Shown: one piece after another, positions 9,059 through 16,894 of the stretch
How the letters are laid out: every line of letters begins with the position of its first letter
Position numbering within the stretch: the stretch's first letter is position 1
Assembly (NCBI RefSeq): GCF_000373545.1
Contig: NZ_KB891701.1
Coordinates: 1 to 64,000 of the forward strand
Direction of reading: 5' to 3'
From: Alkalispirochaeta alkalica DSM 8900
GTDB lineage: Bacteria; Spirochaetota; Spirochaetia; DSM-27196; Alkalispirochaetaceae
Length of the DNA: 64,000 bases
Made by a program: the position numbers and the translations under genes
The notes under the pieces: model-generated
The model's input: only the letters and a program-made list of their open reading frames with translations
Database searches by the model: none
What the model was told of the DNA's origin: nothing

Positions 9059-10000
9059 ATGAACCACACCACATCCATACCCGGCACCAGAAGCGTTTGG
9101 CCCATGATCGCCCTCTTCACGGTCCCGGCCTTCCTCATCTACGGCCGGTTTTTGCTCTTGCCGATCATTCAGTCGATCGGCGTGAGCTTCTACTCCGGTC
9201 CCGGCATGAATCCCAGCGAGTTCGTGGGGTTCGATAACTACCGGAACCTCTTCACGCGGGCACCCTACAATGTACGATTCTGGAACGCCCTGAGAAACAA
9301 TCTCATCTTTTTCGCCATCGTCATGGTTATCCAGAACGCCTTCGGCTTCTTTATGGCGGTCCTGCTGACCCGGCCGGGGAAGGGGGTCCATACCATGCGA
9401 ATTCTGAGCTTTCTGCCCACGACGCTCTCGGTAATCGTGGTGGGATTTCTCTTTAATATGATCCTCAACCCGACCTGGGGAATATTTAATGAAATGCTTC
9501 GGATTATCGGGCTCGAACAGTTCATTCACCCCTGGCTGGGTGACCCCAAAACCGCCCTGCCCATCGTATCGATCGCCGTAAGCTGGCAGTTCCTGGGGGA
9601 ATCGATCCTCTTCTATACCGCCGGAATCGATTCGATCAGCCCCGAGATCCTCGAGGCGGGAAAAATCGATGGGGTAAGTTTTTTCCAGGAGATATGGCAC
9701 CTGATCCTGCCGTCGCTGGTTCCCATCATCGGAATTGTGACAATCATGATCTTCGTGGGCGATTTCACCCAGTTCGATATCGTCTACGCCATGACCACCA
9801 CCCGGGGGAACCCCGCCTACGGGACCGATATCTTCGGGAGCCTCTTCTATCGGGCCGCCTTCCAGAGCCCATCCCGGGGAGGGTGGGGGCTCGGCATGGG
9901 TGCCACGGTGTCGACGATCATGTCGCTCATGGTTTTTCTGGGGGTCTCCTTCTGGCTCTTCATCTTCAACCGCCAGAAGAAACGGTTTTTCCAGGATTAA
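9059..10000 (+). CDS. Carbohydrate ABC transporter permease, UgpA/MalF type
   Basis: 313-residue inner-membrane protein with six predicted helices, starting FTVPAFLIYGRFLLLPIIQSIGVSF. It carries the family cytoplasmic EAA loop (PEILEAGKIDGVSFFQEIWHLILPSLVPII), where the ATPase docks. A GGAGG ribosome site lies just before the ATG. It pairs with the second permease eleven bases downstream. No ATP-binding subunit is encoded in this operon, so a shared MsmK/UgpC-type ATPase elsewhere is presumably used. Confidence 0.93.
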   Translation: MNHTTSIPGTRSVWPMIALFTVPAFLIYGRFLLLPIIQSIGVSFYSGPGMNPSEFVGFDNYRNLFTRAPYNVRFWNALRNNLIFFAIVMVIQNAFGFFMAVLLTRPGKGVHTMRILSFLPTTLSVIVVGFLFNMILNPTWGIFNEMLRIIGLEQFIHPWLGDPKTALPIVSIAVSWQFLGESILFYTAGIDSISPEILEAGKIDGVSFFQEIWHLILPSLVPIIGIVTIMIFVGDFTQFDIVYAMTTTRGNPAYGTDIFGSLFYRAAFQSPSRGGWGLGMGATVSTIMSLMVFLGVSFWLFIFNRQKKRFFQD

Positions 10001-10011
10001 GGGGGATCGCG

Positions 10012-10851
10012 ATGAATATGGAACGCCTGCGAAAATACCGGGATCGAACGATGCTCTGGGCCTGTCTCGGGGCCTATGGATTCACGATCCTCTACCCGCT
10101 GTACCTCATGGTGATCACCTCTCTCAAGAGCACCAGGGAAATCTTCACCGACCCCTTCGGCCTGCCCGAGAGGCTGAACCTCCAGAATTACCTGACTCTC
10201 TTCGAGACCTCGCGGTACGACCTCTATTTTATAAACAGTGTAACCGTCACGGCGGTATCGCTCACCCTGATCGTGGTTCTGGCCGCTCACGCCGCCTACA
10301 TCCTGGCGCGCTACGCCTTCCGGTTCCGCTACGCCCTGTATCTCCTCTTTGTGATGGGGCTGATCCTCCCCATTCGCCTGGGGACGATCAGTCTGCTCCA
10401 GACCATGATACGCTACGGAACCTACGATTCGATCGTGAGCCTGATTTTGGTGAACACCGCCATGGGAATTCCCTTCGGGGTCTTCATCCTCACGGACTTT
10501 ATCAAGATGGTTCCTTCGGAACTGGACAACGCGGCCCGTATCGACGGATGCAGCGAGGCGGGCATCTTTTATCACATCATCAGGCCCCTGCTGAAACCCG
10601 CTCTGGCGGCGACAGCGCTGGTGAATCTCATCCCGGTGTGGAACGACTTCTGGTTTCCCCTGATCTTTATCCGTTCTGACGCCCAGCGGACGGTGCCACT
10701 TGCAACGGCGCTTCTCTTCGGGCAGTTTCAGACCAACTACGGGCTGGTCTTTGCGGTGCTCACCTGCGCATCCCTGCCGGTGATCTTCTCCTATCTGCTT
10801 CTCTCCAGGCACTTTGTGAAGAGTCTTACCCTGGGAGCGGTCAAAGGGTAG
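10012..10851 (+). CDS. Carbohydrate ABC transporter permease, UgpE/MalG type
   Basis: 279-residue inner-membrane permease, the second half of the heterodimer. It starts after GGGGGAT with ATG (MNMERLRKYRDR). The first helix is ACLGAYGFTILYPLYLMVITSLK, and the typical loop 'TREIFTDPFGLPERLNLQNY' follows. The EAA motif is ELDNAARIDGCSEAGIFYHIIRPLLKPALAA. Last gene of the sigma54-driven operon. A short CCCCG-n6-CGGGG hairpin at 10901-10916 may be a weak end signal; no T-run follows. Confidence 0.93.
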   Translation: MNMERLRKYRDRTMLWACLGAYGFTILYPLYLMVITSLKSTREIFTDPFGLPERLNLQNYLTLFETSRYDLYFINSVTVTAVSLTLIVVLAAHAAYILARYAFRFRYALYLLFVMGLILPIRLGTISLLQTMIRYGTYDSIVSLILVNTAMGIPFGVFILTDFIKMVPSELDNAARIDGCSEAGIFYHIIRPLLKPALAATALVNLIPVWNDFWFPLIFIRSDAQRTVPLATALLFGQFQTNYGLVFAVLTCASLPVIFSYLLLSRHFVKSLTLGAVKG

Positions 10852-11051
10852 GGTTTTTCACCACCTGTCGCCGCGGGGAGTTCGGGACGCCACCCGGACA
10901 CCCCGCCACGTCGGGGCACCGAGCCGGAGGATCTCGTAGAAAAAATGGGAGCTAAACCAAATATTCAATTTATCTCCAATAACTTCGTATAATGGGGATT
11001 CTGTCTACTTGCAGGCCGGGATTGGGGCCAGGTCGTTCCTGCGACCCGTGA

Positions 11052-13211
11052 TCAGGGGACGGCCCTGTCTACCAGGGAGTTCTTCGCCGGAGGAAGCGGA
11101 ATATCGAGGATAACCCGGGTTCCGCCGCCGCGTTCGATGCGAAGATGACCCTTCAGCTGCTGCGCCAGGGCACGCAGGAGGGACAGGCCGAAGCCCGGCG
11201 AGGTCTCCAGATCTACATCGGAGGGCATGGTGATGCCGTCATCGGCCACGACGATCTCGATTACATCCTCCCCTCGACGCGCTTCGAGGGAGATCGTTCC
11301 CCCGGCGTCTTCGGGAAAGGCGTGCTTTACGGCGTTGGTGATCAGTTCGTTCACCATGATTCCCAGGTACGAGAGGGTCCGTGCCTCCAGAACGATCTCC
11401 TCCAGATCGGCGCGCACCTCGATCCTCCCCGAGGGAACCAGGGTCTCCAAAACCTCCTCGGCCAGGGAAGGCAGGTAGTCTCCCAGCGAAAGTTCCTCGA
11501 TCGATTCCGATCGGTAGAGTTTGTCGTAGAGAACCGCCATGGTCTGGAGCCTGCTTCCGGCGTCTTCCAGGGCCGAGACCGCCTCGGGGTCCCGCAGCAC
11601 CCCCGCCTGGAGGGAGAGGAGGCTCATCATCATGGTCATGTTGTTCTTTATGCGGTGGTGGACCTCCTTGAGAAGCATCTCCTTTTCCTGCAGCAGAGCC
11701 CGAATACGGCTCTCGTCCTGTTTGCGCCGGGTAATATCACGACAGAAGGCGATGATCGAGGGGGTCGGCTCGTGGAGGCTCGAAAAGGAGAACTCGATGT
11801 CAAAGAGCCCCCCCTCCTTCCGGCGGTGTTGCGTCTCGTAGTGGAGGGTTCCCCGCTCCAGGACGGTCTCCAGGAGCTGTCGGGCCCCCTCCTCTCCGTC
11901 AGAAGCCAGCGACGCGAGAGTTTCTCCCTCGAGCTCCTCCCGTGAGTAGCCGTGGATGCGACAGAAGGCGTCGTTCAACCGTATCAGGGTTCCTGTGGGG
12001 CTGATTACAGCAAAGCCGTCGTCGGTGGTTCGCAGGATCGACCGGAGATAGCGTTCCCGCTCCTCCACGGCCTGACGGGCCCGTTTCCGCTCGGTGATGT
12101 CCTGATAGATCGCGACAATTTCCCCCGAGGGCAACCGGTAGACGTAGTTGCTGCGCCATTCCTTCTCCCCCTGGCGAAGAAACTCCTTCTCCGGGTGCGA
12201 GGCGGGAACACCCGTGCGCCAGACGGTCCGGAAAATATCGAGGAGACCGAATTCATCGATCCCCGGAAAGACCACCGTGGCCCGTTTCCCGATGACCTCC
12301 TCGCGCCGGACCTGGTCCATCTCCTCGCCGCTGCGATTGATATCGAGCAGGATAAAGTCCTGCCCCTCCTCCAGGGCGCGGTACACGGCAACACCGTCGT
12401 TACTCCAGGCGAAGAGTTCCCGATACCGGACCTCGCTCTCCTGAAGCGCCTTTTCGAGCTCCTGCTGCTCCGTCACATCCCGACCGGCCCCGATCAGGGC
12501 GAAGACCGCTCCTTCCTCGTCGCGCAGTGCCCGGGTGGTCCAGCTGATCCAGCGCCACCCCGAGACGGTCCAGTTTCGTTCCTGGTGGGAGATCTCGTAG
12601 GGATCGCGGAGGAGCTCGGAGAACTTCTGCTGTACCATCTCCTGGTCGTCGGGATGAACCTGCGGCAGAAAGCTCTCCCCCTGGAGCGCTCCCAGGGGTT
12701 TTCCAAAGATCGCGCAGTAGGCGGGGTTGGCGTACTGGATCTTCCCCGAGGGGTCTGTCTTGACCACCAGATCCTGCTGGTTCTCCACGATCGTCTCGTA
12801 GCGGAGCTCCCCGGCGTCCCCAGACCGGGTGCTGTCGACCCGGGAGGGCCTGGGGCGGAAGGTCATCACCAGAGCGTTCAGATCGGGCTCGTGGAGACGA
12901 TTCACGGCGGTTAACTCGATCCACCGCCAGCTTCCATCCTTGCACAGATAGGGGATCTCCATGGACCGGAGGCCTCCGGGATCGTCGATCAGCTCCTGCA
13001 GGGCTCGCTCGCCCGAGAGAATATATTCGGGATGGACCCGCTTCCATAGGGATGTTCCCAGAATATCCTGGGGGCTCCACCCGAAGGTGCGGGTAATGCC
13101 GGGCGTAACCGCCCGGCACAGCGCCTGCTCATCCACCAGGGCGATCACGTCATCGATGTGTTCGATCAGACGCAGATCGAGATCTATCCTGTGGTGATCG
13201 TCCTGATTCAT
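11052..13211 (-). CDS. Multi-PAS cytoplasmic sensor histidine kinase, HisKA_2 (HWE-like) type
   Basis: 719 residues without transmembrane helices, so probably a soluble sensor. Four PAS/PAC units are visible, opening near IDDVIALVDEQALCRAVTPG, VKTDPSGKIQYANPAYCAIFG, SNDGVAVYRALEEGQDFILLDI and FAVISPTGTLIRLNDAFCRIHG. The phosphoacceptor box LLKEVHHRIKNNMTMMMSLLSLQAG and the ATPase box MVNELITNAVKHAFPEDAGG are those of HisKA_2 kinases. I chose MNQDDHHRID as start because the residues before it show no homology-like character and a TATACT box lies about 25 bases upstream. No response regulator is adjacent, so it is an orphan whose partner is elsewhere. Confidence 0.9.
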   Translation of the reverse strand: MNQDDHHRIDLDLRLIEHIDDVIALVDEQALCRAVTPGITRTFGWSPQDILGTSLWKRVHPEYILSGERALQELIDDPGGLRSMEIPYLCKDGSWRWIELTAVNRLHEPDLNALVMTFRPRPSRVDSTRSGDAGELRYETIVENQQDLVVKTDPSGKIQYANPAYCAIFGKPLGALQGESFLPQVHPDDQEMVQQKFSELLRDPYEISHQERNWTVSGWRWISWTTRALRDEEGAVFALIGAGRDVTEQQELEKALQESEVRYRELFAWSNDGVAVYRALEEGQDFILLDINRSGEEMDQVRREEVIGKRATVVFPGIDEFGLLDIFRTVWRTGVPASHPEKEFLRQGEKEWRSNYVYRLPSGEIVAIYQDITERKRARQAVEERERYLRSILRTTDDGFAVISPTGTLIRLNDAFCRIHGYSREELEGETLASLASDGEEGARQLLETVLERGTLHYETQHRRKEGGLFDIEFSFSSLHEPTPSIIAFCRDITRRKQDESRIRALLQEKEMLLKEVHHRIKNNMTMMMSLLSLQAGVLRDPEAVSALEDAGSRLQTMAVLYDKLYRSESIEELSLGDYLPSLAEEVLETLVPSGRIEVRADLEEIVLEARTLSYLGIMVNELITNAVKHAFPEDAGGTISLEARRGEDVIEIVVADDGITMPSDVDLETSPGFGLSLLRALAQQLKGHLRIERGGGTRVILDIPLPPAKNSLVDRAVP

Positions 13212-13235
13212 CGTCTCTGCCTCTTCTCTTCTCCT

Positions 13236-13241
13236 AGTATA
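13236..13241 (-). promoter_or_regulatory. Possible -10 box of the PAS kinase gene
   Basis: TATACT on the minus strand, 25 bases before the kinase ATG. The -35 region is not convincing, so this is a weak call. Confidence 0.3.
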
Positions 13242-13330
13242 GAAAAAACCACGCTCCGACACCACGTAGTAGGGTAAAGCGGCAGGGATGATCCGCTCGG
13301 GACAATTCCCTCGGGAGAGCAATATTTTTG

Positions 13331-13359
13331 TTGACGCCCCCGGTTTCCAGGGATACAAT
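13331..13359 (+). promoter_or_regulatory. Sigma70-type promoter of the ribose operon
   Basis: TTGACG and TACAAT with exactly 17 bases between them. The predicted start site falls inside the 28-bp operator that follows, so the LacI-type repressor should block this promoter and thereby also its own synthesis. Confidence 0.8.
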
Positions 13360-13361
13360 TG

Positions 13362-13389
13362 AAGAAATCGTTTGCGCAAACGATTTCTT
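13362..13389. promoter_or_regulatory. 28-bp perfect palindrome, LacI-family operator
   Basis: AAGAAATCGTTTGC followed directly by its exact reverse complement. The core TTTGCGCAAA has the central CG step typical of LacI-family operators (RbsR, PurR, CcpA). It overlaps the transcription start of the operon and lies 31 bases before the repressor ATG. Confidence 0.88.
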
Positions 13390-13420
13390 ATTATTTTTTA
13401 TTGTTCGGGAGTTTTTTGAG

Positions 13421-14479
13421 ATGGCTACGATAAAAGACGTTGCAAACCGGGCAGGGGTTTCCCCCACCACAGTGAGCCATATCATTAACAAAACCCGTCA
13501 TGTCAGCGACGAGCTCACTTCACGGGTCATGGCCGCTATCGAAGACCTCGACTATCGTCCCTACGGACTGGCGCGAAGTCTCCGCCGTCGCCAGTCGCGC
13601 ACAGTGGGTGTCCTTGTCCCTGACAACACAAACCCCTATTTCGCTGAAGTAGCACGACTTCTGGAAGATCGATTCTTTGATCAGGGATACAACGTGATCA
13701 TCTGCAATACCGAGCAGAATCCTCAGAAAGAACTGGCCTATCTACAGCTTCTGATCGACAAAGCCGTGGAGGGAGCTATTTTTGTTTCCACCGGAAACGA
13801 TCCTGAAGCAATTGAGATGCTCCGCCGCCAGCGGATGGCCTGTGTTCTGGTAGATCGGGATATTCCCGACCTGCCCCTGGATCGAGTGGTCACGGATAAC
13901 CAGAAGGGAGCCGAGGTAGCCACGGACTATCTCCTTGGTCAGGGACACCGGCGGATACTCTGCATCGCCGGGCCCCAGGGGATCGCCTCCACCGAGGATC
14001 GTCTCCGGGGATATCAACGGGCAATGGAGCGGGCTGATCTTCCCCAATTAATTTCCCATGGAGATTTCAGGATCCAAAGCGGTCTGCAAAAGTTCCTCGA
14101 TCAGTGCGACACAGGAGATCTTCCCTCGGCTGTCTTTGCCTCGAATGATTTGATGGCTCTGGGTGTCCTCCACGGAGCGGCAAAACGGGGAATGCGGGTC
14201 CCCCATGATCTCTCGGTTATCGGGTTTGACGATATCCACCTTGCAGAATACGCGGTACCCGCTCTCACCACCCTGCGACAGGAAAAGTCACAGATCGTCG
14301 AAGCCGCTACAACCCTGCTACTTGAACGAATAGCCTCGCTACACCGGCACGACCACACCCCGGAGATACAGGCCGATCTCCCGTCGCAATCTCCGGTTCA
14401 CCATCGCGTACTGGCCCCTACCCTGATTATTCGGGAATCCTCGGGGCCTGCGTCACAGAGGGAGCACGATTACCCGTGA
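13421..14479 (+). CDS. rbsR: LacI-family repressor, probable ribose operon regulator
   Basis: 352 residues. The LacI helix-turn-helix is at the N-terminus (MATIKDVANRAGVSPTTVSHIINK, with the hinge region near YRPYGLARSLRRRQSRTVGVLVP), followed by a periplasmic-binding-type ligand domain ending with DLSVIGFDDIHLAEYAVPALTTLRQ. It is the first gene of the ribose operon, in the same direction, and overlaps rbsD by GTGA. By position and family it should bind the palindrome in front of it and release on ribose; this specificity is inferred from the operon. The coding sequence looks less GC-rich than the flanking genes. Confidence 0.92.
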   Translation: MATIKDVANRAGVSPTTVSHIINKTRHVSDELTSRVMAAIEDLDYRPYGLARSLRRRQSRTVGVLVPDNTNPYFAEVARLLEDRFFDQGYNVIICNTEQNPQKELAYLQLLIDKAVEGAIFVSTGNDPEAIEMLRRQRMACVLVDRDIPDLPLDRVVTDNQKGAEVATDYLLGQGHRRILCIAGPQGIASTEDRLRGYQRAMERADLPQLISHGDFRIQSGLQKFLDQCDTGDLPSAVFASNDLMALGVLHGAAKRGMRVPHDLSVIGFDDIHLAEYAVPALTTLRQEKSQIVEAATTLLLERIASLHRHDHTPEIQADLPSQSPVHHRVLAPTLIIRESSGPASQREHDYP

Positions 14480-14871
14480 AAAAGACCGCCCTTCTCAACC
14501 AACCCCTGTCGAGCCTTATTGCCGAACTGGGCCACACCGATACGGTCCTCGTCGCTGACGCAGGACTTCCCTGTCCCCAGGGCCCTCGAAGAATAGATCT
14601 CGCCCTGTGTCCGGGTATCCCCGGGTTCATCGATACCGTCAGAACCATCGTGACCGAAATGCACGTCGAAGAGGCTCTCGTGGCAGAAGAGTTTCTTTCA
14701 GCCTCGCCCCATCTCTATCAGGAACTGCTGGCGACGCTCCCGGGAATTCCTGTGAGAACCCTCCCCCACCACGAACTAAAGGCTCTCTCCCCGTCTGTCA
14801 AAGGGATGGTGCGAACGGGAGAGTTTTCCCCCTACGCAAACGTGATCCTGCAATCGGGAGTCGTCTTCTGA
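14476..14871 (+). CDS. rbsD: D-ribose pyranase
   Basis: 131 residues, the normal RbsD length. RbsD interconverts the pyranose and furanose forms of ribose so that ribokinase can use it. The start MKKTALLNQPLSSLIAELGH has the catalytic His at H20, followed by TDTVLVADAGLPCP and the end SPYANVILQSGVVF, all typical of the family. The GTG start overlaps the repressor stop, and its own stop overlaps the permease ATG (TGATG). The decameric structure and active-site details are known from other bacteria. Confidence 0.95.
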   Translation: MKKTALLNQPLSSLIAELGHTDTVLVADAGLPCPQGPRRIDLALCPGIPGFIDTVRTIVTEMHVEEALVAEEFLSASPHLYQELLATLPGIPVRTLPHHELKALSPSVKGMVRTGEFSPYANVILQSGVVF

Positions 14872-15881
14872 TGAAGAGCTCTTTCAAGAACCACCGGCAG
14901 GGTCATCACTTCGGGCTCCTCTGTGCGGTATTATTTCTGGCAGCCCTTTTGTCGCTCCTCTCACCACAGTTCCTCACGACCCGTAACATTCTCAACCTTC
15001 TCCTGCAGTCCTCGGTAAACGCCCTCCTGGCCGCAGGAATGACCCTGGTAATCATTACTGGAGGGATCGACCTCTCGGTGGGATCGATTCTCGGACTCAC
15101 CGCAGTTGTAACGGCCGGAATACTGCAGAGCCCTCTTCCCGTGCCGGGAGCAATCCTGGGAGGTCTGGCTCTTGGCGCAGGGCTGGGCATCGCCAACGGT
15201 CTCGTCGTAATAAAAGGGAAGATACCTCCCTTTATTGCAACCCTGGGAATGATGACGCTTTCGCGAGGGCTGGCCCTCAGCCTCTCCGGGGGAAGGCCCG
15301 TTACGGGGCTTCCCCGAGAGTTTCTTCTGTTGGCGTCATCATCTGTGCTGGGAATCCCCACTCCGCTGTGGATCGTCGCGGCGGTCTATCTCGCCGGAAC
15401 GTTCCTCCTGGCGAGAACAAATCTTGGACGCTACATCTATGCCGTTGGTAATAATATGAAAGCCTCCCGTTACGCGGGATGCCCCGTACCAACCACCATA
15501 ATCACGGCCTATACCCTGTCGGGTATGCTCGCCGCCCTGGCAGGCATGGTTCTTGTTGCTCGACTCGATTCTGCCCAGCCCGTCATGGGCGCCGGCTACG
15601 AGTTGAACGCTATCGCAGCCGTTGTTGTTGGGGGCGCAGCCCTCTCGGGAGGGACGGGGAATCTGGGAGGAACGCTCCTGGGTGCGATCATGATGGCCAT
15701 GATCACCAATGCCATAAATATCCTCAATATTTCCCCCTTCTACGCACAGATCCTTCAGGGCGTCGTTATCCTGGCGGCTCTTTTCGTTCACTCTGCCGGA
15801 AAGAGCCCGAGCCGTTCCTGTATTACACGACATTACGGCCCCGGCAGGGGCCAAAAATTTCAAGGAGGAGAAGAGGTATGA
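14871..15881 (+). CDS. rbsC: Ribose-type ABC transporter permease (first copy)
   Basis: 336 residues with 8-10 predicted helices. RbsC signatures are clear: LLLQSSVNALLAAGMTLVIITGGIDLSVGS, IKGKIPPFIATLGMMTLSRGLAL, and NAIAAVVVGGAALSGGTGNLGGTLLGA. It forms the membrane channel of the ribose importer. A second, different permease gene lies downstream of rbsA, so the complex may be a heterodimer rather than the usual homodimer. The C-terminal tail after HSAGKSPSRSC is longer than usual. It overlaps rbsB by ATGA. Confidence 0.93.
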   Translation: MKSSFKNHRQGHHFGLLCAVLFLAALLSLLSPQFLTTRNILNLLLQSSVNALLAAGMTLVIITGGIDLSVGSILGLTAVVTAGILQSPLPVPGAILGGLALGAGLGIANGLVVIKGKIPPFIATLGMMTLSRGLALSLSGGRPVTGLPREFLLLASSSVLGIPTPLWIVAAVYLAGTFLLARTNLGRYIYAVGNNMKASRYAGCPVPTTIITAYTLSGMLAALAGMVLVARLDSAQPVMGAGYELNAIAAVVVGGAALSGGTGNLGGTLLGAIMMAMITNAINILNISPFYAQILQGVVILAALFVHSAGKSPSRSCITRHYGPGRGQKFQGGEEV

Positions 15882-16816
15882 AACGAACAGTTCTGTGTAT
15901 CCTGGTTACGGCCCTCATGGGAGGGCTGGTTCTTCCCGCTGCCGCAGCAGGGCGGGGTGAAAAAGAAGCAGACAGCACAGCCCCCGTTCTGGGACTCTCG
16001 GTATCAACCCTGAACAACATGTTCTTCGTCACACTCCGCGACGGAGCTCAGGAGGCTGCCCGGGAACTGGGGGTGCAGTTGCTCGTTGTCGATTCCCAGG
16101 ACGATCCCACCCGGGAGGCGAGCAATATCCAGGACCTCCTGCAACGCGGAGTATCGGCTTTGCTGATCAACCCCACCGATTCTGATGCAATCGCTCCAAG
16201 CGTACACCGGGCGAATCAATCGGGCGTTCCCGTCTTTACCATCGACCGGGGAGCACATGGAGGAACCGTGGTCTCTCATATCGCCAGTGATAACGTGGCC
16301 GGAGGGTCCCTGGCAGCAGAATATCTCCTCCAAAAGATCGGAGGAACGGGGGAGATCGCCGAATTGCAGGGTATTCCCGGCACCTCGGCCGCCCGGGACC
16401 GGGGAGCGGGCTTCAATTCGGTAGTATCCGGATCAGCACATGTCCGTCTTGTGGCAGCCCAAACGGCCAATTTTAATCGCACCGAGGGCCTCGATGTCTT
16501 TCAGAATATTCTGCAGGCCCAGACCAATCTGAAGGGCGTATTCGCCCACAACGACGAGATGATTCTGGGGGCAATTCAGGCAGCCGAGGCAGCAGGACGT
16601 GCTCGTGATATGATTTTTGTGGGCTTTGATGCTGTGGAGGACGCCTTGACAGCGGTTGCTGACGGAAAACTCCACGCAACGGTTGCCCAGAAACCTGCAG
16701 AGATGGGCCGGCTGGGCGTCATCACTGCCCTGAACTACCTTGCAGGGAAGCCAGTGGAATCTTCTATTCCCGTTGATTTGCAGCTGGTCACCGCCGAAAA
16801 TGTTGACCATTTCTAG
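15878..16816 (+). CDS. rbsB: Ribose-type substrate-binding protein
   Basis: 312 residues. A strong AAGGAGGA ribosome site lies about eight bases before the ATG. The signal peptide ends ...LVLPAAAAGRGEKEA. The mature protein is a RbsB-class periplasmic binding protein: VLGLSVSTLNNMFFVTLRDGAQEAA, then VDSQDDPTREASNIQDLLQRGVSALLINP, and FTIDRGAHGGTVVSHIASDN. The end YLAGKPVESSIPVDLQLVTAENVDHF is typical. The substrate is inferred to be ribose from rbsD and rbsK in the same operon. Confidence 0.94.
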   Translation: MKRTVLCILVTALMGGLVLPAAAAGRGEKEADSTAPVLGLSVSTLNNMFFVTLRDGAQEAARELGVQLLVVDSQDDPTREASNIQDLLQRGVSALLINPTDSDAIAPSVHRANQSGVPVFTIDRGAHGGTVVSHIASDNVAGGSLAAEYLLQKIGGTGEIAELQGIPGTSAARDRGAGFNSVVSGSAHVRLVAAQTANFNRTEGLDVFQNILQAQTNLKGVFAHNDEMILGAIQAAEAAGRARDMIFVGFDAVEDALTAVADGKLHATVAQKPAEMGRLGVITALNYLAGKPVESSIPVDLQLVTAENVDHF

Positions 16817-16840
16817 GTAACTGCACCGTCGTAGACGTTT

Positions 16841-16859
16841 CCCGGCGCACCCCGCCGGG
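16841..16859 (+). terminator. Intercistronic stem-loop after rbsB
   Basis: CCCGGCG-n5-CGCCGGG in the 78-base gap before rbsA, with no T-run. This resembles the palindrome behind the binding-protein gene at 9.0 kb. Partial termination or mRNA protection that raises binding-protein output is the likely role. Confidence 0.55.
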
Positions 16860-16894
16860 AGATAGCTCCGCCTCCCGGCACAGGAGTCTTCGCT

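Noticed and set aside
7607-9700. Long minus-strand open frame of nearly 700 codons
   Set aside because: It lies opposite the sugar-transport genes, has no ribosome site and no protein-like composition; long antisense frames are normal in GC-rich coding DNA.
10988-10993. TATAAT on the plus strand after the first sugar transporter
   Set aside because: No -35 at a suitable distance and no plus-strand gene follows; transcription would run antisense into the PAS kinase gene. Kept only as a curiosity.
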